Positions 1 to 9,076 of a stretch of DNA of 22,362 bases are shown here, in pieces. The stretch comes from an uncultured Clostridia bacterium. GTDB taxonomy: Bacteria > Bacillota_A > Clostridia > Christensenellales > Aristaeellaceae. A model generated the notes under the pieces. The model was not told the DNA's origin. It was given only the letters and a program-made list of their open reading frames with translations, and did no database searches. The position numbers were made by a program, and so were the translations under genes. Location: positions 1 to 22,362 of the forward strand of contig CAMVDI010000008.1 of assembly GCA_947166205.1 (NCBI GenBank), given 5' to 3'. Position 1 is the stretch's first letter. The number at the start of each line of letters is the position of its first letter.

Positions 1-2568
1 ATCTCCTTTGAAACAGGGGTGACCATCGGCGCCCAGCGGGCGAACCAGGATACCGTGGACAAGCTGCCGGAGTTCTTCGCCAACATCCTGGCGGACAAGA
101 TCGGTTCCAGCGTCCAGGTGACGATGCGCCCCCGGCAGGTGGAGGGGAAGCTCTATGAGGTGACGATTCCCATCCTGAACCGCTCCATCCAGGAAACCAA
201 CATCATCATCCCGGTGCGCAACAGCACGAATCAGGCGACGATCCGCAGAAGCAAGAGCGCCATCGACCACAGGACCATCCGGGTGTTCAACGGCAGCCAG
301 GAGCAGACGGCTCCCACGGTGACCGTAATGTATGAGGGCGGCTTCTTCTCCATGGTGAAAATCCGGAGACCCGACAGCGCCGGAAGCTGGAAGCTGCAGT
401 TTGAGAGCGAGGAGGACACCACGTCGATCTCCTTCAACCTGCTGTACAACTATGACATCAAGCTTTCCGCCGGCGTGAGCAATACGGCCGGGAGCCAGGA
501 CTTCTACAAGACCGATACGCTCCGGGTGAAAGCGTACTTCGTCGAAGGGGACGGAAGCGCCTCCACGGACAGCGATCTGTACAAGGATCACACGGCGGAC
601 GTGGGCGAGGAATACAGCTCCTGGGCAAAAATCACCGCGGTCTGCAGCCTGTACCGGACCGACGAGCGCGGCGAGATCAGCGGGGATGCCCTGCTGTCGC
701 AGGAGATGACCGCCAACGATATCCTGAACCTCTTTGAGCAGAACCTGGATCTGTCCCAGGCCTCGCCGAGGCTCTCCTCCGGCGCGTACCTGCTGCGGAT
801 CAACGCGGACGGCGCGGGCCTGACCCGTCAGGTGGACATTCCCCTGACCCTGAAGAACCACGCTCCCTACGCGGCGCAGAATTACGAGGAAACCATCCAC
901 GTGAACCCGGTGGACAGCGAAGAAAGATGGAACGTGCGGACCTCCTCCGGCGCGCTGCTGAAGCTGGCCAATGAGATCGTGACCGATGAGGACGGAGATC
1001 AGATGGATTATGAGCTCCGTCCCGAAGGGAACGAGAGCGATCAGGCCGCTGTTCTGGAAATGGACGGGGAGAGCATCAGATACACCACCCGGGAAGCGAA
1101 CGAGCGGGTCCGGGGCGGCGACGCGGTCTACACCCTCTATTTCACCGACCGGGAGATTGAAAGACCGGAGTCGGTCCGGCTGACGCTGCACATCATCTCC
1201 GATGTGGACGAGCTGCTGGAGGGATACTCGCCGGAAATCACGACGCTGGATCCCGAGGGCAGCGGGGCGGACGCGGAGAGCTTCCTCAAGAACAGCCCCA
1301 TCCGGGTGACTGTGGGCCTGAAGAACAACCGGGGCGAATACGCCGGGGAAGAGCTGATGGAAAAGCTGACGGCCTCCCTGAAGATCCTGAAGGACGGGGC
1401 GCCCTGGGACGAGGTGGAAATGACCCGGTCCGGGAACCTGCTGGAATACACCCTGGAGGATACGGGCAACGAAGCGGCGGAATGGACCTTCACGGCGGCG
1501 GTGAAGTATTTCGCTCCCATCGATAAAAAGGTCACCGTGGCCAACTCCGGAGCTCCGGCGCCCGCTTCGGCCAAGGACCTGCTGATCCGCACGGACGGGG
1601 CCGGCGTTCCCGGCTTCCTGAGGAGCCTGATCGGAAAGGAAACGCCGGCGGAGGATTCCTCCCTGAGGATCGACAGCCGGAATCTGTTTACCGACGCGGA
1701 CAATGATCATCTGACCTATGGGGCGCCGGTGATTTCCGCCCCCAACTCCGGCAGGGAGCTCACCTCCCTGAAGGCGGAGCCGGTTTCCGGGGAGGATCAG
1801 GTCTACATGATCCGGGTCAGGGAGCGGAAGACCTCCCTGTTCAGCTACAGCTACGGGGCGGAGGTGAAGGTGACCGCCACCGACGGAGACGGACAGACCG
1901 GCACCTGGATCCGCAGGATCCAGGTGGAGGATCTCTACTACAAGATGATGACCTTCCTGGTCATGATTCTGATCGCGATCGTCATCCTGGTGATCCTCAT
2001 TCTGATCATTCACCAGATCCGGAAGCCGAAATTCCCCAGGCTGAACATGACCATCCGCGAGGAGCCCAGCTATTACGAGACGGACAGCGAGACCCTGAGC
2101 CCCGTGAAGACGCCGACCAACGTGAACCGGGTCGGAGTTGACGCCGACATGGCGGCGAAGCACAATATCTCCATGGAGCTGCTGCAGAACACGGTCATCA
2201 AACCGCTCCGCTCCATCTCCTCCGTCGGCGTACGGTACAAAAAGGCGGTTTCCGGACATGAGGTCATGCTGGACGATGTCCGGATGAAGCCGAAAAAGTG
2301 GTATATCTGGCGGGTGGGCCAGGAGCTGAGCATCCGCAGTGCCAGCGGCGAGGGCCTGATCGCCATCAAGCTGGAGGACCGGACGGATCTTCCGGACGAG
2401 GATGACCTGCGGGAATTCGGCGACGACAGTAACTGGGAAACATCCGATCAGACGGCGCAGACGCCGCGAGCCGGGAAGAAGCGCAGCCACCGGGTGGAGA
2501 AGCGGCAGAGCGCCCCGACTGCGGAGAACACCCAGTCCGGCGGAGGAAACGACGACTTTGATTTCTGA
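1..2568 (+). CDS. Large single-pass membrane receptor with cadherin-like ectodomains (5'-truncated; probable vWA-type paralogue of the protein at 14775-17477)
   Basis: The frame is open from base 1, so the gene starts outside the window; the GTG at 19 has no convincing ribosome site and is unlikely to be the start. The first visible residues (ISFETG) could be the last strand of a vWA-like domain, but this cannot be confirmed. Counting from codon 19, beta-rich domains fill residues ~30-280. Cadherin/CADG-like domains follow at ~280-400 (TDEDGDQMDYEL) and ~518-638 (LFTDADNDHLTY, then VKVTATDGDG). One membrane helix lies at ~643-665, followed by a basic RKPKF stop-transfer and a ~180-residue tail. 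The tail has a small beta-like segment, then a disordered basic stretch ending in the acidic-aromatic peptide DDFDF. The layout (beta ectodomain, juxtamembrane cadherin-like domain, helix, RKPxF, small tail domain) matches the protein at 14775-17477, so the two are probable paralogues. The tubulin-like gene starts 70 bases downstream. The likely role is a surface sensor or adhesin coupled to the cytoplasmic machinery of the same operon; the domain calls are by eye. Confidence 0.8.
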   Translation: MSFETGVTIGAQRANQDTVDKLPEFFANILADKIGSSVQVTMRPRQVEGKLYEVTIPILNRSIQETNIIIPVRNSTNQATIRRSKSAIDHRTIRVFNGSQEQTAPTVTVMYEGGFFSMVKIRRPDSAGSWKLQFESEEDTTSISFNLLYNYDIKLSAGVSNTAGSQDFYKTDTLRVKAYFVEGDGSASTDSDLYKDHTADVGEEYSSWAKITAVCSLYRTDERGEISGDALLSQEMTANDILNLFEQNLDLSQASPRLSSGAYLLRINADGAGLTRQVDIPLTLKNHAPYAAQNYEETIHVNPVDSEERWNVRTSSGALLKLANEIVTDEDGDQMDYELRPEGNESDQAAVLEMDGESIRYTTREANERVRGGDAVYTLYFTDREIERPESVRLTLHIISDVDELLEGYSPEITTLDPEGSGADAESFLKNSPIRVTVGLKNNRGEYAGEELMEKLTASLKILKDGAPWDEVEMTRSGNLLEYTLEDTGNEAAEWTFTAAVKYFAPIDKKVTVANSGAPAPASAKDLLIRTDGAGVPGFLRSLIGKETPAEDSSLRIDSRNLFTDADNDHLTYGAPVISAPNSGRELTSLKAEPVSGEDQVYMIRVRERKTSLFSYSYGAEVKVTATDGDGQTGTWIRRIQVEDLYYKMMTFLVMILIAIVILVILILIIHQIRKPKFPRLNMTIREEPSYYETDSETLSPVKTPTNVNRVGVDADMAAKHNISMELLQNTVIKPLRSISSVGVRYKKAVSGHEVMLDDVRMKPKKWYIWRVGQELSIRSASGEGLIAIKLEDRTDLPDEDDLREFGDDSNWETSDQTAQTPRAGKKRSHRVEKRQSAPTAENTQSGGGNDDFDF

Positions 2569-2638
2569 GCCGAAGGCCTTTCGCGCCGGCGAGGAACATG
2601 AATCTTAATCAGCTGAATCATAAAGGGAGGGCAAAACC

Positions 2639-5600
2639 ATGGCAAACGAGAACAAGTTCAACATCTCCATCGACCGGGTTGAAAAGCTTCCGGTGCCGCT
2701 GCTGGTCGTGGGCCTGGGCGGAACCGGCTGCGACGCGCTGCTGACCGTGAAGGAGACCTTCGCGGAACGGTACATCCTGCCCAAGGACGCCAAGGGGCAG
2801 GATCTGCCCGCGCCGGAAAAAACGGCCTACCTGGCCATCGACAGCCGCAGCCAGCGCCCGGACGGCTTTGAGGTTTCCGAGTACGTGGACATTTCCCTGG
2901 CCGGGATGGACAAGATCCTGAGCAATCAGAAGGAACTGCTGACACCCTATGAGCGCACCTGGGTGAACCGGAACCTGAAGCACTCCTCCAACGGCATCGG
3001 CATGGGCACCGTGCGCCAGGCGGCCCGCCTGGCCCTGAGCCGGAACTATGACAAGGTTCGCCAGGCGATTCAGGGCGCCCTGCAGAACATCGTGTCCGTC
3101 ACCTCCGGCCAGGCGAACTCCAAGGTGACGCAGGTGGAGGTTGTCCTGATTACCGGCATCGGCGGCGGAACGGGCTCCGGCATCTTCCTGGACATGTGCC
3201 AGATCCTGCGCTCCGTGGCCAGGACCGCCACGGTCATTCCCGTAAAGCTGACCGGTTATATCGTCATGCCCGACGTGTCCCTGGCCAACGTTTCCGCCGC
3301 CTCCGGCATGGAAGGCCCCATCAAGCACAACGCCTACGCCGCGCTGAAGGAGCTGGACTTCTGGATGCGGGTCAAGCAGCATGAGGTTCCCTACAGCATG
3401 CAGTACGGCAACGGAAACACCGTGGAGTGGCGGGAGCCTCCCTTTGACTACTGCATCCTGATGTCCTCCTCCAATATTTCCGGAATCCCCTACAAGGACG
3501 GATACATGGCCGTGCGGAACACGATCGCCGAGAACCTGATGCACTACATGGCGAAGGAAGACGGCGTTGGCCAGCAGTATTCCTACAAGCAGTACGAGGA
3601 CAACCTGGCGGCCATCAAGGTCCGGAAGAGCTATCCGCTGTACTACGGTTACCGGGCCATCGGCGCCTTCACCAAGCGGATTCCGAAGAAGTCCATCCTG
3701 TATTACGAGGGATCCCTGCTGCTGAAGACCTTCGTTCCGCTGCGGGACGACAGCGGAACGCTGCAGCCCGACCGCCGGATGTTTACGGACGGACAGGGAA
3801 AGCCCAGGGCGGAGAGCATCACCGGAAACGGCCCGCAGCTGATGCAGGACTTCCGCACGAACGTATGCCGGCTGCCCGGCTTCTGCAATCTGGATCTGGA
3901 CGACAAGGTGAAGGTGACCGCGGTTCAGAACATGAACCCCGCGCCCCACAACAAGTGGCACACCTGGCGGGATACCGTCAGCGCCCCGGCCGCGCTGAAG
4001 GCCGCCGAAAACTATCTGGACAAGGCCTGGGACAGGTTTACCGGTTTCGCTGAGGAAATCATCATGGATCCGGAGCAGGGCCCCTTCGCGCTGGAGGCGT
4101 ATCTGGACGCCCCGGACGGACTCCTCGGATACATGAACGACATCCTGCAGAGCTGGACGAATCAGTACCGGAAGACCCGGAACCAGTCCATCGCCCAGGG
4201 AGAAGAGATGTGCCGCAATTCCTGGGGCGCCTTCTGCCATCCCCCTGTGCTTGGAAGAAAGGGCGCGCTGGAGCAGTACGACCATGCCATCAAGAGCCTG
4301 TATACCTATGTGAACAACTGTGAATTCCTGGAGAAGCACACCGAAGCCCTCGGGAAGCTGATCCTGCGGGTGAAGGAATATCTGCGGGACGGCCTGAAGC
4401 CCCTGTGCGCCTCCATCCAGGTTCTGGAAAAGGAGTTCAACACCGAGGAACAGGACGACGAGGTGCTGGTGCAGGACATCTACAACCTGAGCACCGTCCA
4501 GGCCAGTATCGACGCGGCCTTCCAGCAAGCGAACGCCAACGACAAGATGAGCAGCGAGTTCCTGCAGAAGATTGCGGCCATCGCGATGAAGACCCAGCCC
4601 AACGTGGATGCGAAGACCTCCGGCGTCGAGTTCCTGTGCCGCTCCATCGGCCTGACGGAGATGTGCGAGGTGATCCAGAAGGGCATGGAGGATGTCTACG
4701 GCAGCGTGAACAACCAGTCCCTGGACGATATCATGATCGCCAATGTGGGGAACAATGTGGCCGCCCAGCAGAACTGGATGGACAATCTGGCCACCAGCGC
4801 CCTGGACAGCGCGCTGCCCATGTTCATGCAGGACGCGGTCTTCAAATCCCAGCCTGTGGCGCCCTACAGCTACATGTCCATTCCGCAGAACGCAAAGCAG
4901 CACCTGCAGTATATCGCGCAGGCGTTCAAAAACCATGACCCGGCAGTGGAGCCCAAGGCCAGCTCCCTGGAAGACCACATCTATGTGCTGATGGCCTGGG
5001 ACAAGCTGCCCCTGATGCGCTACGGCCGGTTTGAGGAGCTGCGCACCGCCTATGACATGGACCTGAACGTGGATGGCTGCGAAGGCCTGCACCTGGTCCG
5101 GAACGGCGATCCCGACGCGGATTTCCAGAACGACTGGAGCAAGCTGCCCTCCCCGAAGCCCTACTTCCTTTTCGCCCGGGACAGCGTCCACGGCGAGGAG
5201 CGGGAGTATGAGAAGGTGCACCAGCTGGTGGAGCGGGGCATCAGGTGCGGCATGATCCAGGTCCGGGACGATCAGCCCTTCGTGCAGGCCCTGGTCAGCG
5301 TGCTCTACACCCCCGACGGAGCGGCCCAGATGGCGAAGGAGACCATCCTGGCGGAGCGGGACCGGATCAAAAAGGAAAAGAACCCCGCCACCGGAGACTT
5401 CTACTCCAAGTCCGAGATCAGCGCCCGGCTCAGCGCCATGCTGGACGGGGCGAGGAAGTTCTACCTGGAGGAGAACGAAATCAGCCCGGCCAACGTGGCC
5501 AACGTGCTGGGCCTGGAGCATGAGCCCTGCGATCCCTTCGATCCGGCGGTGAAGGCGGATCTGATCAAGCTGCAGAAGGCCACGGAAAACCACAAGCGCC

Positions 5601-6229
5601 TGTGCGTCACCATGGCGGAAGCCATGATCTATACCCGGCCGGACCTGGTTCGCGCGCTGGAGATGCAGCTGGACGCCATCGAGGAGATCCACGGGGAGCT
5701 GGAGGGCGGAAACGCCGCCGCCAAACTGTGGGAAAACCGCAACGCCTACGCGGAGACCGCGGCGGAAATCTTCCTGTTCCTGAATGATCGGATCTTCCTG
5801 GGCGGCGACGGATACAAGTACAGGGAGAGCGGAAACAAGTACGATATCGTTTCGCCGAATCTGCTGGCGGAGGATCTGAAGAATGTGGATTCCCTGCTGC
5901 TGAAGGCGGCCTGCTTCCTGGCGGACGCGGCTCCGGATCAGACGGCCAAGGCGGATCTGACCAAGGCGCTGGATCTGGCGAAACGGGAGTACAACGACGC
6001 GATCGACGAGGGCGAGATGACCGCGGATACCATGAACGAGCTGATCGACGCGGCGAAGGATCTGACCGCGGATCTGGAGGCCGACGTGAGCGGCATCCGG
6101 CACCAGCTGAGGCTGAACCCGGGCCGGGAGGACGAGCTGGAGCCGATGGCGGAGATGGCGGAAGCCATGAAGAAGGTGCTGGAGGCCAGGACCCGGATGT
6201 TCAAGAAGATCGTGAAGGGTCTGGACTGA
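2639..6229 (+). CDS. Tubulin/FtsZ-superfamily GTPase with long C-terminal extension (Tubulin_2 / FtsZl-1 type)
   Basis: The protein has 1196 residues. The ATG is preceded by AAAGGGAGG at 2622-2630. The N-terminus shows an FtsZ-like glycine loop, VVGLGGTGCDAL (residues 23-34, compare FtsZ GVGGAGxNAV), then YLAIDS (64-69) at the position of a second nucleotide-site strand. The tubulin signature GGGTGSG sits at 175-181 after a hydrophobic strand (VEVVLITGI). These motifs place it in the tubulin superfamily, and its size and divergence fit Tubulin_2 (PF13809), also called FtsZl-1, rather than FtsZ itself (~350-400 residues). Residues beyond ~450 are largely helical and of unknown role; the end (RMFKKIVKGLD) is a basic amphipathic segment. 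Tubulin-superfamily proteins bind GTP and usually polymerise; polymerisation here is inferred. It lies between a surface receptor and a GTPase/GAP1-like module, so it probably acts at the inner membrane face. The tubulin-superfamily assignment is very secure; the subfamily is less so. Confidence 0.9.
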   Translation: MANENKFNISIDRVEKLPVPLLVVGLGGTGCDALLTVKETFAERYILPKDAKGQDLPAPEKTAYLAIDSRSQRPDGFEVSEYVDISLAGMDKILSNQKELLTPYERTWVNRNLKHSSNGIGMGTVRQAARLALSRNYDKVRQAIQGALQNIVSVTSGQANSKVTQVEVVLITGIGGGTGSGIFLDMCQILRSVARTATVIPVKLTGYIVMPDVSLANVSAASGMEGPIKHNAYAALKELDFWMRVKQHEVPYSMQYGNGNTVEWREPPFDYCILMSSSNISGIPYKDGYMAVRNTIAENLMHYMAKEDGVGQQYSYKQYEDNLAAIKVRKSYPLYYGYRAIGAFTKRIPKKSILYYEGSLLLKTFVPLRDDSGTLQPDRRMFTDGQGKPRAESITGNGPQLMQDFRTNVCRLPGFCNLDLDDKVKVTAVQNMNPAPHNKWHTWRDTVSAPAALKAAENYLDKAWDRFTGFAEEIIMDPEQGPFALEAYLDAPDGLLGYMNDILQSWTNQYRKTRNQSIAQGEEMCRNSWGAFCHPPVLGRKGALEQYDHAIKSLYTYVNNCEFLEKHTEALGKLILRVKEYLRDGLKPLCASIQVLEKEFNTEEQDDEVLVQDIYNLSTVQASIDAAFQQANANDKMSSEFLQKIAAIAMKTQPNVDAKTSGVEFLCRSIGLTEMCEVIQKGMEDVYGSVNNQSLDDIMIANVGNNVAAQQNWMDNLATSALDSALPMFMQDAVFKSQPVAPYSYMSIPQNAKQHLQYIAQAFKNHDPAVEPKASSLEDHIYVLMAWDKLPLMRYGRFEELRTAYDMDLNVDGCEGLHLVRNGDPDADFQNDWSKLPSPKPYFLFARDSVHGEEREYEKVHQLVERGIRCGMIQVRDDQPFVQALVSVLYTPDGAAQMAKETILAERDRIKKEKNPATGDFYSKSEISARLSAMLDGARKFYLEENEISPANVANVLGLEHEPCDPFDPAVKADLIKLQKATENHKRLCVTMAEAMIYTRPDLVRALEMQLDAIEEIHGELEGGNAAAKLWENRNAYAETAAEIFLFLNDRIFLGGDGYKYRESGNKYDIVSPNLLAEDLKNVDSLLLKAACFLADAAPDQTAKADLTKALDLAKREYNDAIDEGEMTADTMNELIDAAKDLTADLEADVSGIRHQLRLNPGREDELEPMAEMAEAMKKVLEARTRMFKKIVKGLD

Positions 6230-6265
6230 TCCGGCCGCCGGGGATGAGAGAAGAATTCAATCGAG

Positions 6266-6435
6266 GCCGGCATGGGCAGTTTCTGCCCATGCCGGCTGCT
6301 GTGAGTTTCGGGTCCGCTTCCGGACACGGGACCGGACCCGAAATCCATGGGGCGGGACGGAGGGTTCCCGCGTATTTCCCGCCGCGGGCCGGCGGGAAAC
6401 AGAAAGAACACCGCCTGCCGCCCGCGGAGCGGCAG
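6266..6435 (+). other. Array of four consecutive hairpins in the intergenic leader
   Basis: The 222-base gap between the tubulin-like gene and the next gene contains four inverted repeats in a row. (1) A perfect 14-bp stem, 6266-6279 with 6283-6296, and a TTT loop. (2) A perfect 11-bp stem, 6306-6316 with 6333-6343, and a 16-base loop. (3) A perfect 10-bp stem, 6375-6384 with 6390-6399, and a 5-base loop. (4) A 7-bp stem, 6415-6421 with 6429-6435, and a 7-base loop, ending just before the ribosome site at 6440-6447. None is followed by a T-run, so they are not ordinary intrinsic terminators. They could set relative expression within the operon through RNA stability, processing or attenuation, or form a structured RNA. 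This is inference; only the complementarity is seen directly. Confidence 0.75.
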
Positions 6436-6451
6436 CGTGAGGGGAGACAGA

Positions 6452-8992
6452 ATGAACGTATCCATTCAGAACACGAACGTGATCCTACTCTTCGGGGACG
6501 GCGCCTCGTCCCGCTTTGAGGAGCTGATCCGCAGATGGAACAGCATGCTGTCCTACAGCCAGTGGAGCGGCATGCAGTTTATTCTGGTCTGCAATGAGCG
6601 GCCGGAACTGCGGCTGGACGAGGCGCTGGCCCAGCGGGTCAACAACGAGAATACCTGCTTCTATCTGCTTGGAGAGGAGCCGCCGGATACATCCGAATTC
6701 TTCGGCCTCATCTACAACAAAGTCACCAACGGAAACGTGAACCTGCATCTGATCTGCGATCCGGGGGACGGGGAAGTTTCCTATGCCTGGGCGGAAAGAT
6801 TTGTTACCGCCGCCATGGCCGTTGAGCAGCTGACCATGAACTGCTTCTACTACTTCCTTTTCGGCTGGAAAAGCCCGGAGACGGAGCAGGAGGGGATCAT
6901 CCATCTGCTGAAGACCCAGGAGGGCGCGGCTTTTCTGCTGGGGGATTCCAATGAAGCCGGCGGCTATGTCCGCCCGGAGGACCGGTGGCACGCCACGGAG
7001 CTGGCCGTGCTGCTGAACGCGGCGGGTTCGCTTCCGGTCCGGGTCGGCGCCTTCTCCCTGGGGTATTCCTCCCTGAACGCCAACGGCTCCGAGCTGAACC
7101 GGATGTGCGAAAGCGCCGGCTGCCGGGCGCTGCAGGAGGAGCTGGAGAAACCTGTGAGATCCCTTTCCGAGGCCGGAGCCACCATGCGGCTGCTGCCGGA
7201 GGGGCTGGACTCGACCGCGGGCATGCGGGACTGGCTGAAGCGGATCGCCCAGGAGCAGGTGAAACCGCCGAAATCCGCGGCGCTTCAGAACGCCTGGGTC
7301 ACCATCCGGATGGATCAGAACCTGCCGGCCCAGGAGGCGGTTCGACGGATGCGCCGGTTCGCGGACCTGAACTACGCCGGGAACGGGAACGTCCGGACCA
7401 GCGCGAAGGAGCTGGCCCTAAGGACGGAGGCGGAGATGCGGAACATGCTCCGCCGCCAGGCCCAGACGGCCAGCCTGTCCCCGGACGTGCTCCGGGATCT
7501 GGCTGAGAGCTGGCGCAGAGCCGCCGCCCAGGAGCCGGAGCCCGCGGGCTGCGTTTTCCCGAAACCGCCGCTGCTGATGAGGTTCGGCAAGGGCATTCCC
7601 GAATACGTGGATCAGTGCCGGGCGGAGGTCATGAAATCCATCCGCGGATACATTCTGGAGAAGAATATCAGCTATTACGCCCAGGAGATGCGGCTGGCCT
7701 ATGAGCGCCTGGCGGACTGGGTGGAGAAAATCAGCGGCCCGGAGGAGGCCCGGGAGCGCCGGATGACCCCGGAGGATCTGCTGCGGGAGATCCGAAAGGA
7801 TCTGGACAGTCCGGACGGCGGAAACGTGGCCAGGCTGAGCCTGAAATACAGGAACTACGCGGAGGAGCTGGACAGAACGCGTCCCCCGCTCTCCGCGCTG
7901 ACGGAAGGCATACGGGACCCCTATTTCACCGACCGGGGCGTGATGGAGGAAAAAACCTGGCGGGAACTGGTCCGGCAGGCGGGAAAGAACATCGAAAAGC
8001 GCCTGCCCCAGGAATTCCGGGGCGACTTCTTCAAGGTTCTGAACAGCGAATTTTCCACCCGGGAGGAAAGGGAAAAATTCTTTGACGAATACCTGAAGAG
8101 CGGAAAGCGGATGTACAGCCACCTGATGGCTCAGGTCAGCTCCGGAACTTCAGTGCTGCTGGCGGATGAACGGCTGACGGACAGCTGGTTCAACCGGCAG
8201 AATATCTTCCAGACCAAAACGGACAACGCGGAGAACCTGACGGTCTATCCCCTGGGCGGGGAAGCCGCGGACCTGCTCCGGGACCGGACGGCGTACTTCA
8301 AGGGAACCGGAAGACAGCGGCAGGAAGCCGGCGGCTTCAGCCTTTTCGGAAAGGCCGGGGGAGGCGCATGGGAGATGCCGAAGCCGACCTCCGCACCGCG
8401 CCGGAACATGCTGTTCGCGGACAGCGGCTCCGCCGCCGGCAGCCGGGAAAGCGCCGGCTCCACGGACGAAGCGGTCCGGCTGGAACCCAACAGCCGGAAT
8501 GAATACCGGCTGTACTGGAAGTGGAACGGAAACGACGCGACGGCCATGGTGGAGCTTTCCCAGTACGGCGAGCGGGTCGGGCGCGTGGCGGTGATCCCCG
8601 TGCGCAAGTTCAAGGACAACGGGGACAACATGAACGTGACGGAAGATATCATGGACGGGAAGCCCGTTCCCGCCGGAACGCTGACCGTCACGATCCGGAA
8701 CGCGGCCCAGGCGGTCTACGTGGACAGCGCCGAAGTGACCGGCCGGCGGGAGGTGGTCCGCTACAAGATCAACAACCGCCAGCTGCAGCTGAAGCCGGAT
8801 TACGCTTCCATGGTGGAGAAGCTGGTGCTTCGGACCACGGATCCGGACGGAACCGAGACCTTCTATCCCCTGTATCCCTCCGCCGGGGACCGCCCCTGGC
8901 TGTTTGAGGGTCTGCAGCTGAGCGACGGCAGAATCGTGACGGATCCCACCAGACCCGGAGAGCAGATTTTCGCCATCAGCGCGGGCGAATGA
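6452..8992 (+). CDS. Unrecognised 846-residue protein: N-terminal alpha/beta domain, helical middle, beta-rich C-terminus
   Basis: The start is the ATG at 6452, preceded by AGGGGAGA at 6440-6447. An upstream in-frame ATG at 6347 has no ribosome site and would translate the hairpin array as an unlikely Arg/Gly-rich peptide. No signal peptide or membrane helix is seen, so the protein should be cytoplasmic. Residues ~1-160 alternate hydrophobic strands and helices (NVILLFGDG, MQFILVCNE, NTCFYLLGE, VNLHLICDPGDG), suggesting a Rossmann-like fold without a P-loop. Residues ~230-640 look helical and charged. After a Gly/Ser/Ala-rich linker (~640-680), a beta-rich domain (YRLYWKWNG, GRVAVIPVRKF, TLTVTIRN, FYPLYPSAGDRPW) fills the C-terminus. 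The family is not recognised. Its place between the tubulin-like protein and the GTPase makes it a probable core or adaptor component. It could be a very divergent nucleotide-binding or GAP1-related protein, but no motif proves this. Confidence 0.85.
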   Translation: MNVSIQNTNVILLFGDGASSRFEELIRRWNSMLSYSQWSGMQFILVCNERPELRLDEALAQRVNNENTCFYLLGEEPPDTSEFFGLIYNKVTNGNVNLHLICDPGDGEVSYAWAERFVTAAMAVEQLTMNCFYYFLFGWKSPETEQEGIIHLLKTQEGAAFLLGDSNEAGGYVRPEDRWHATELAVLLNAAGSLPVRVGAFSLGYSSLNANGSELNRMCESAGCRALQEELEKPVRSLSEAGATMRLLPEGLDSTAGMRDWLKRIAQEQVKPPKSAALQNAWVTIRMDQNLPAQEAVRRMRRFADLNYAGNGNVRTSAKELALRTEAEMRNMLRRQAQTASLSPDVLRDLAESWRRAAAQEPEPAGCVFPKPPLLMRFGKGIPEYVDQCRAEVMKSIRGYILEKNISYYAQEMRLAYERLADWVEKISGPEEARERRMTPEDLLREIRKDLDSPDGGNVARLSLKYRNYAEELDRTRPPLSALTEGIRDPYFTDRGVMEEKTWRELVRQAGKNIEKRLPQEFRGDFFKVLNSEFSTREEREKFFDEYLKSGKRMYSHLMAQVSSGTSVLLADERLTDSWFNRQNIFQTKTDNAENLTVYPLGGEAADLLRDRTAYFKGTGRQRQEAGGFSLFGKAGGGAWEMPKPTSAPRRNMLFADSGSAAGSRESAGSTDEAVRLEPNSRNEYRLYWKWNGNDATAMVELSQYGERVGRVAVIPVRKFKDNGDNMNVTEDIMDGKPVPAGTLTVTIRNAAQAVYVDSAEVTGRREVVRYKINNRQLQLKPDYASMVEKLVLRTTDPDGTETFYPLYPSAGDRPWLFEGLQLSDGRIVTDPTRPGEQIFAISAGE

Positions 8993-9076
8993 GACGAGCG
9001 GAATGAAGACAGAACCGCCTGCGCCCGCGGAACCGGGACAGGACATGAAGACAACAGGAATGGAGTTGGCTGACAG

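Noticed and set aside
2618..6103. A 1161-residue open frame on the minus strand opposite the tubulin-like gene
   Set aside because: It is a shadow of the sense gene: GC-rich codon choice avoids TTA, CTA and TCA, so the antisense frame lacks stops. The translation is rich in His, Gln, Val, Leu and Gly without family motifs, and the sense strand carries clear tubulin motifs.
6347..6451. N-terminal extension of the 846-residue protein from ATG 6347
   Set aside because: No ribosome site at 6347, the extension translates hairpin sequence into an Arg/Gly-rich peptide, and ATG 6452 has a good ribosome site.
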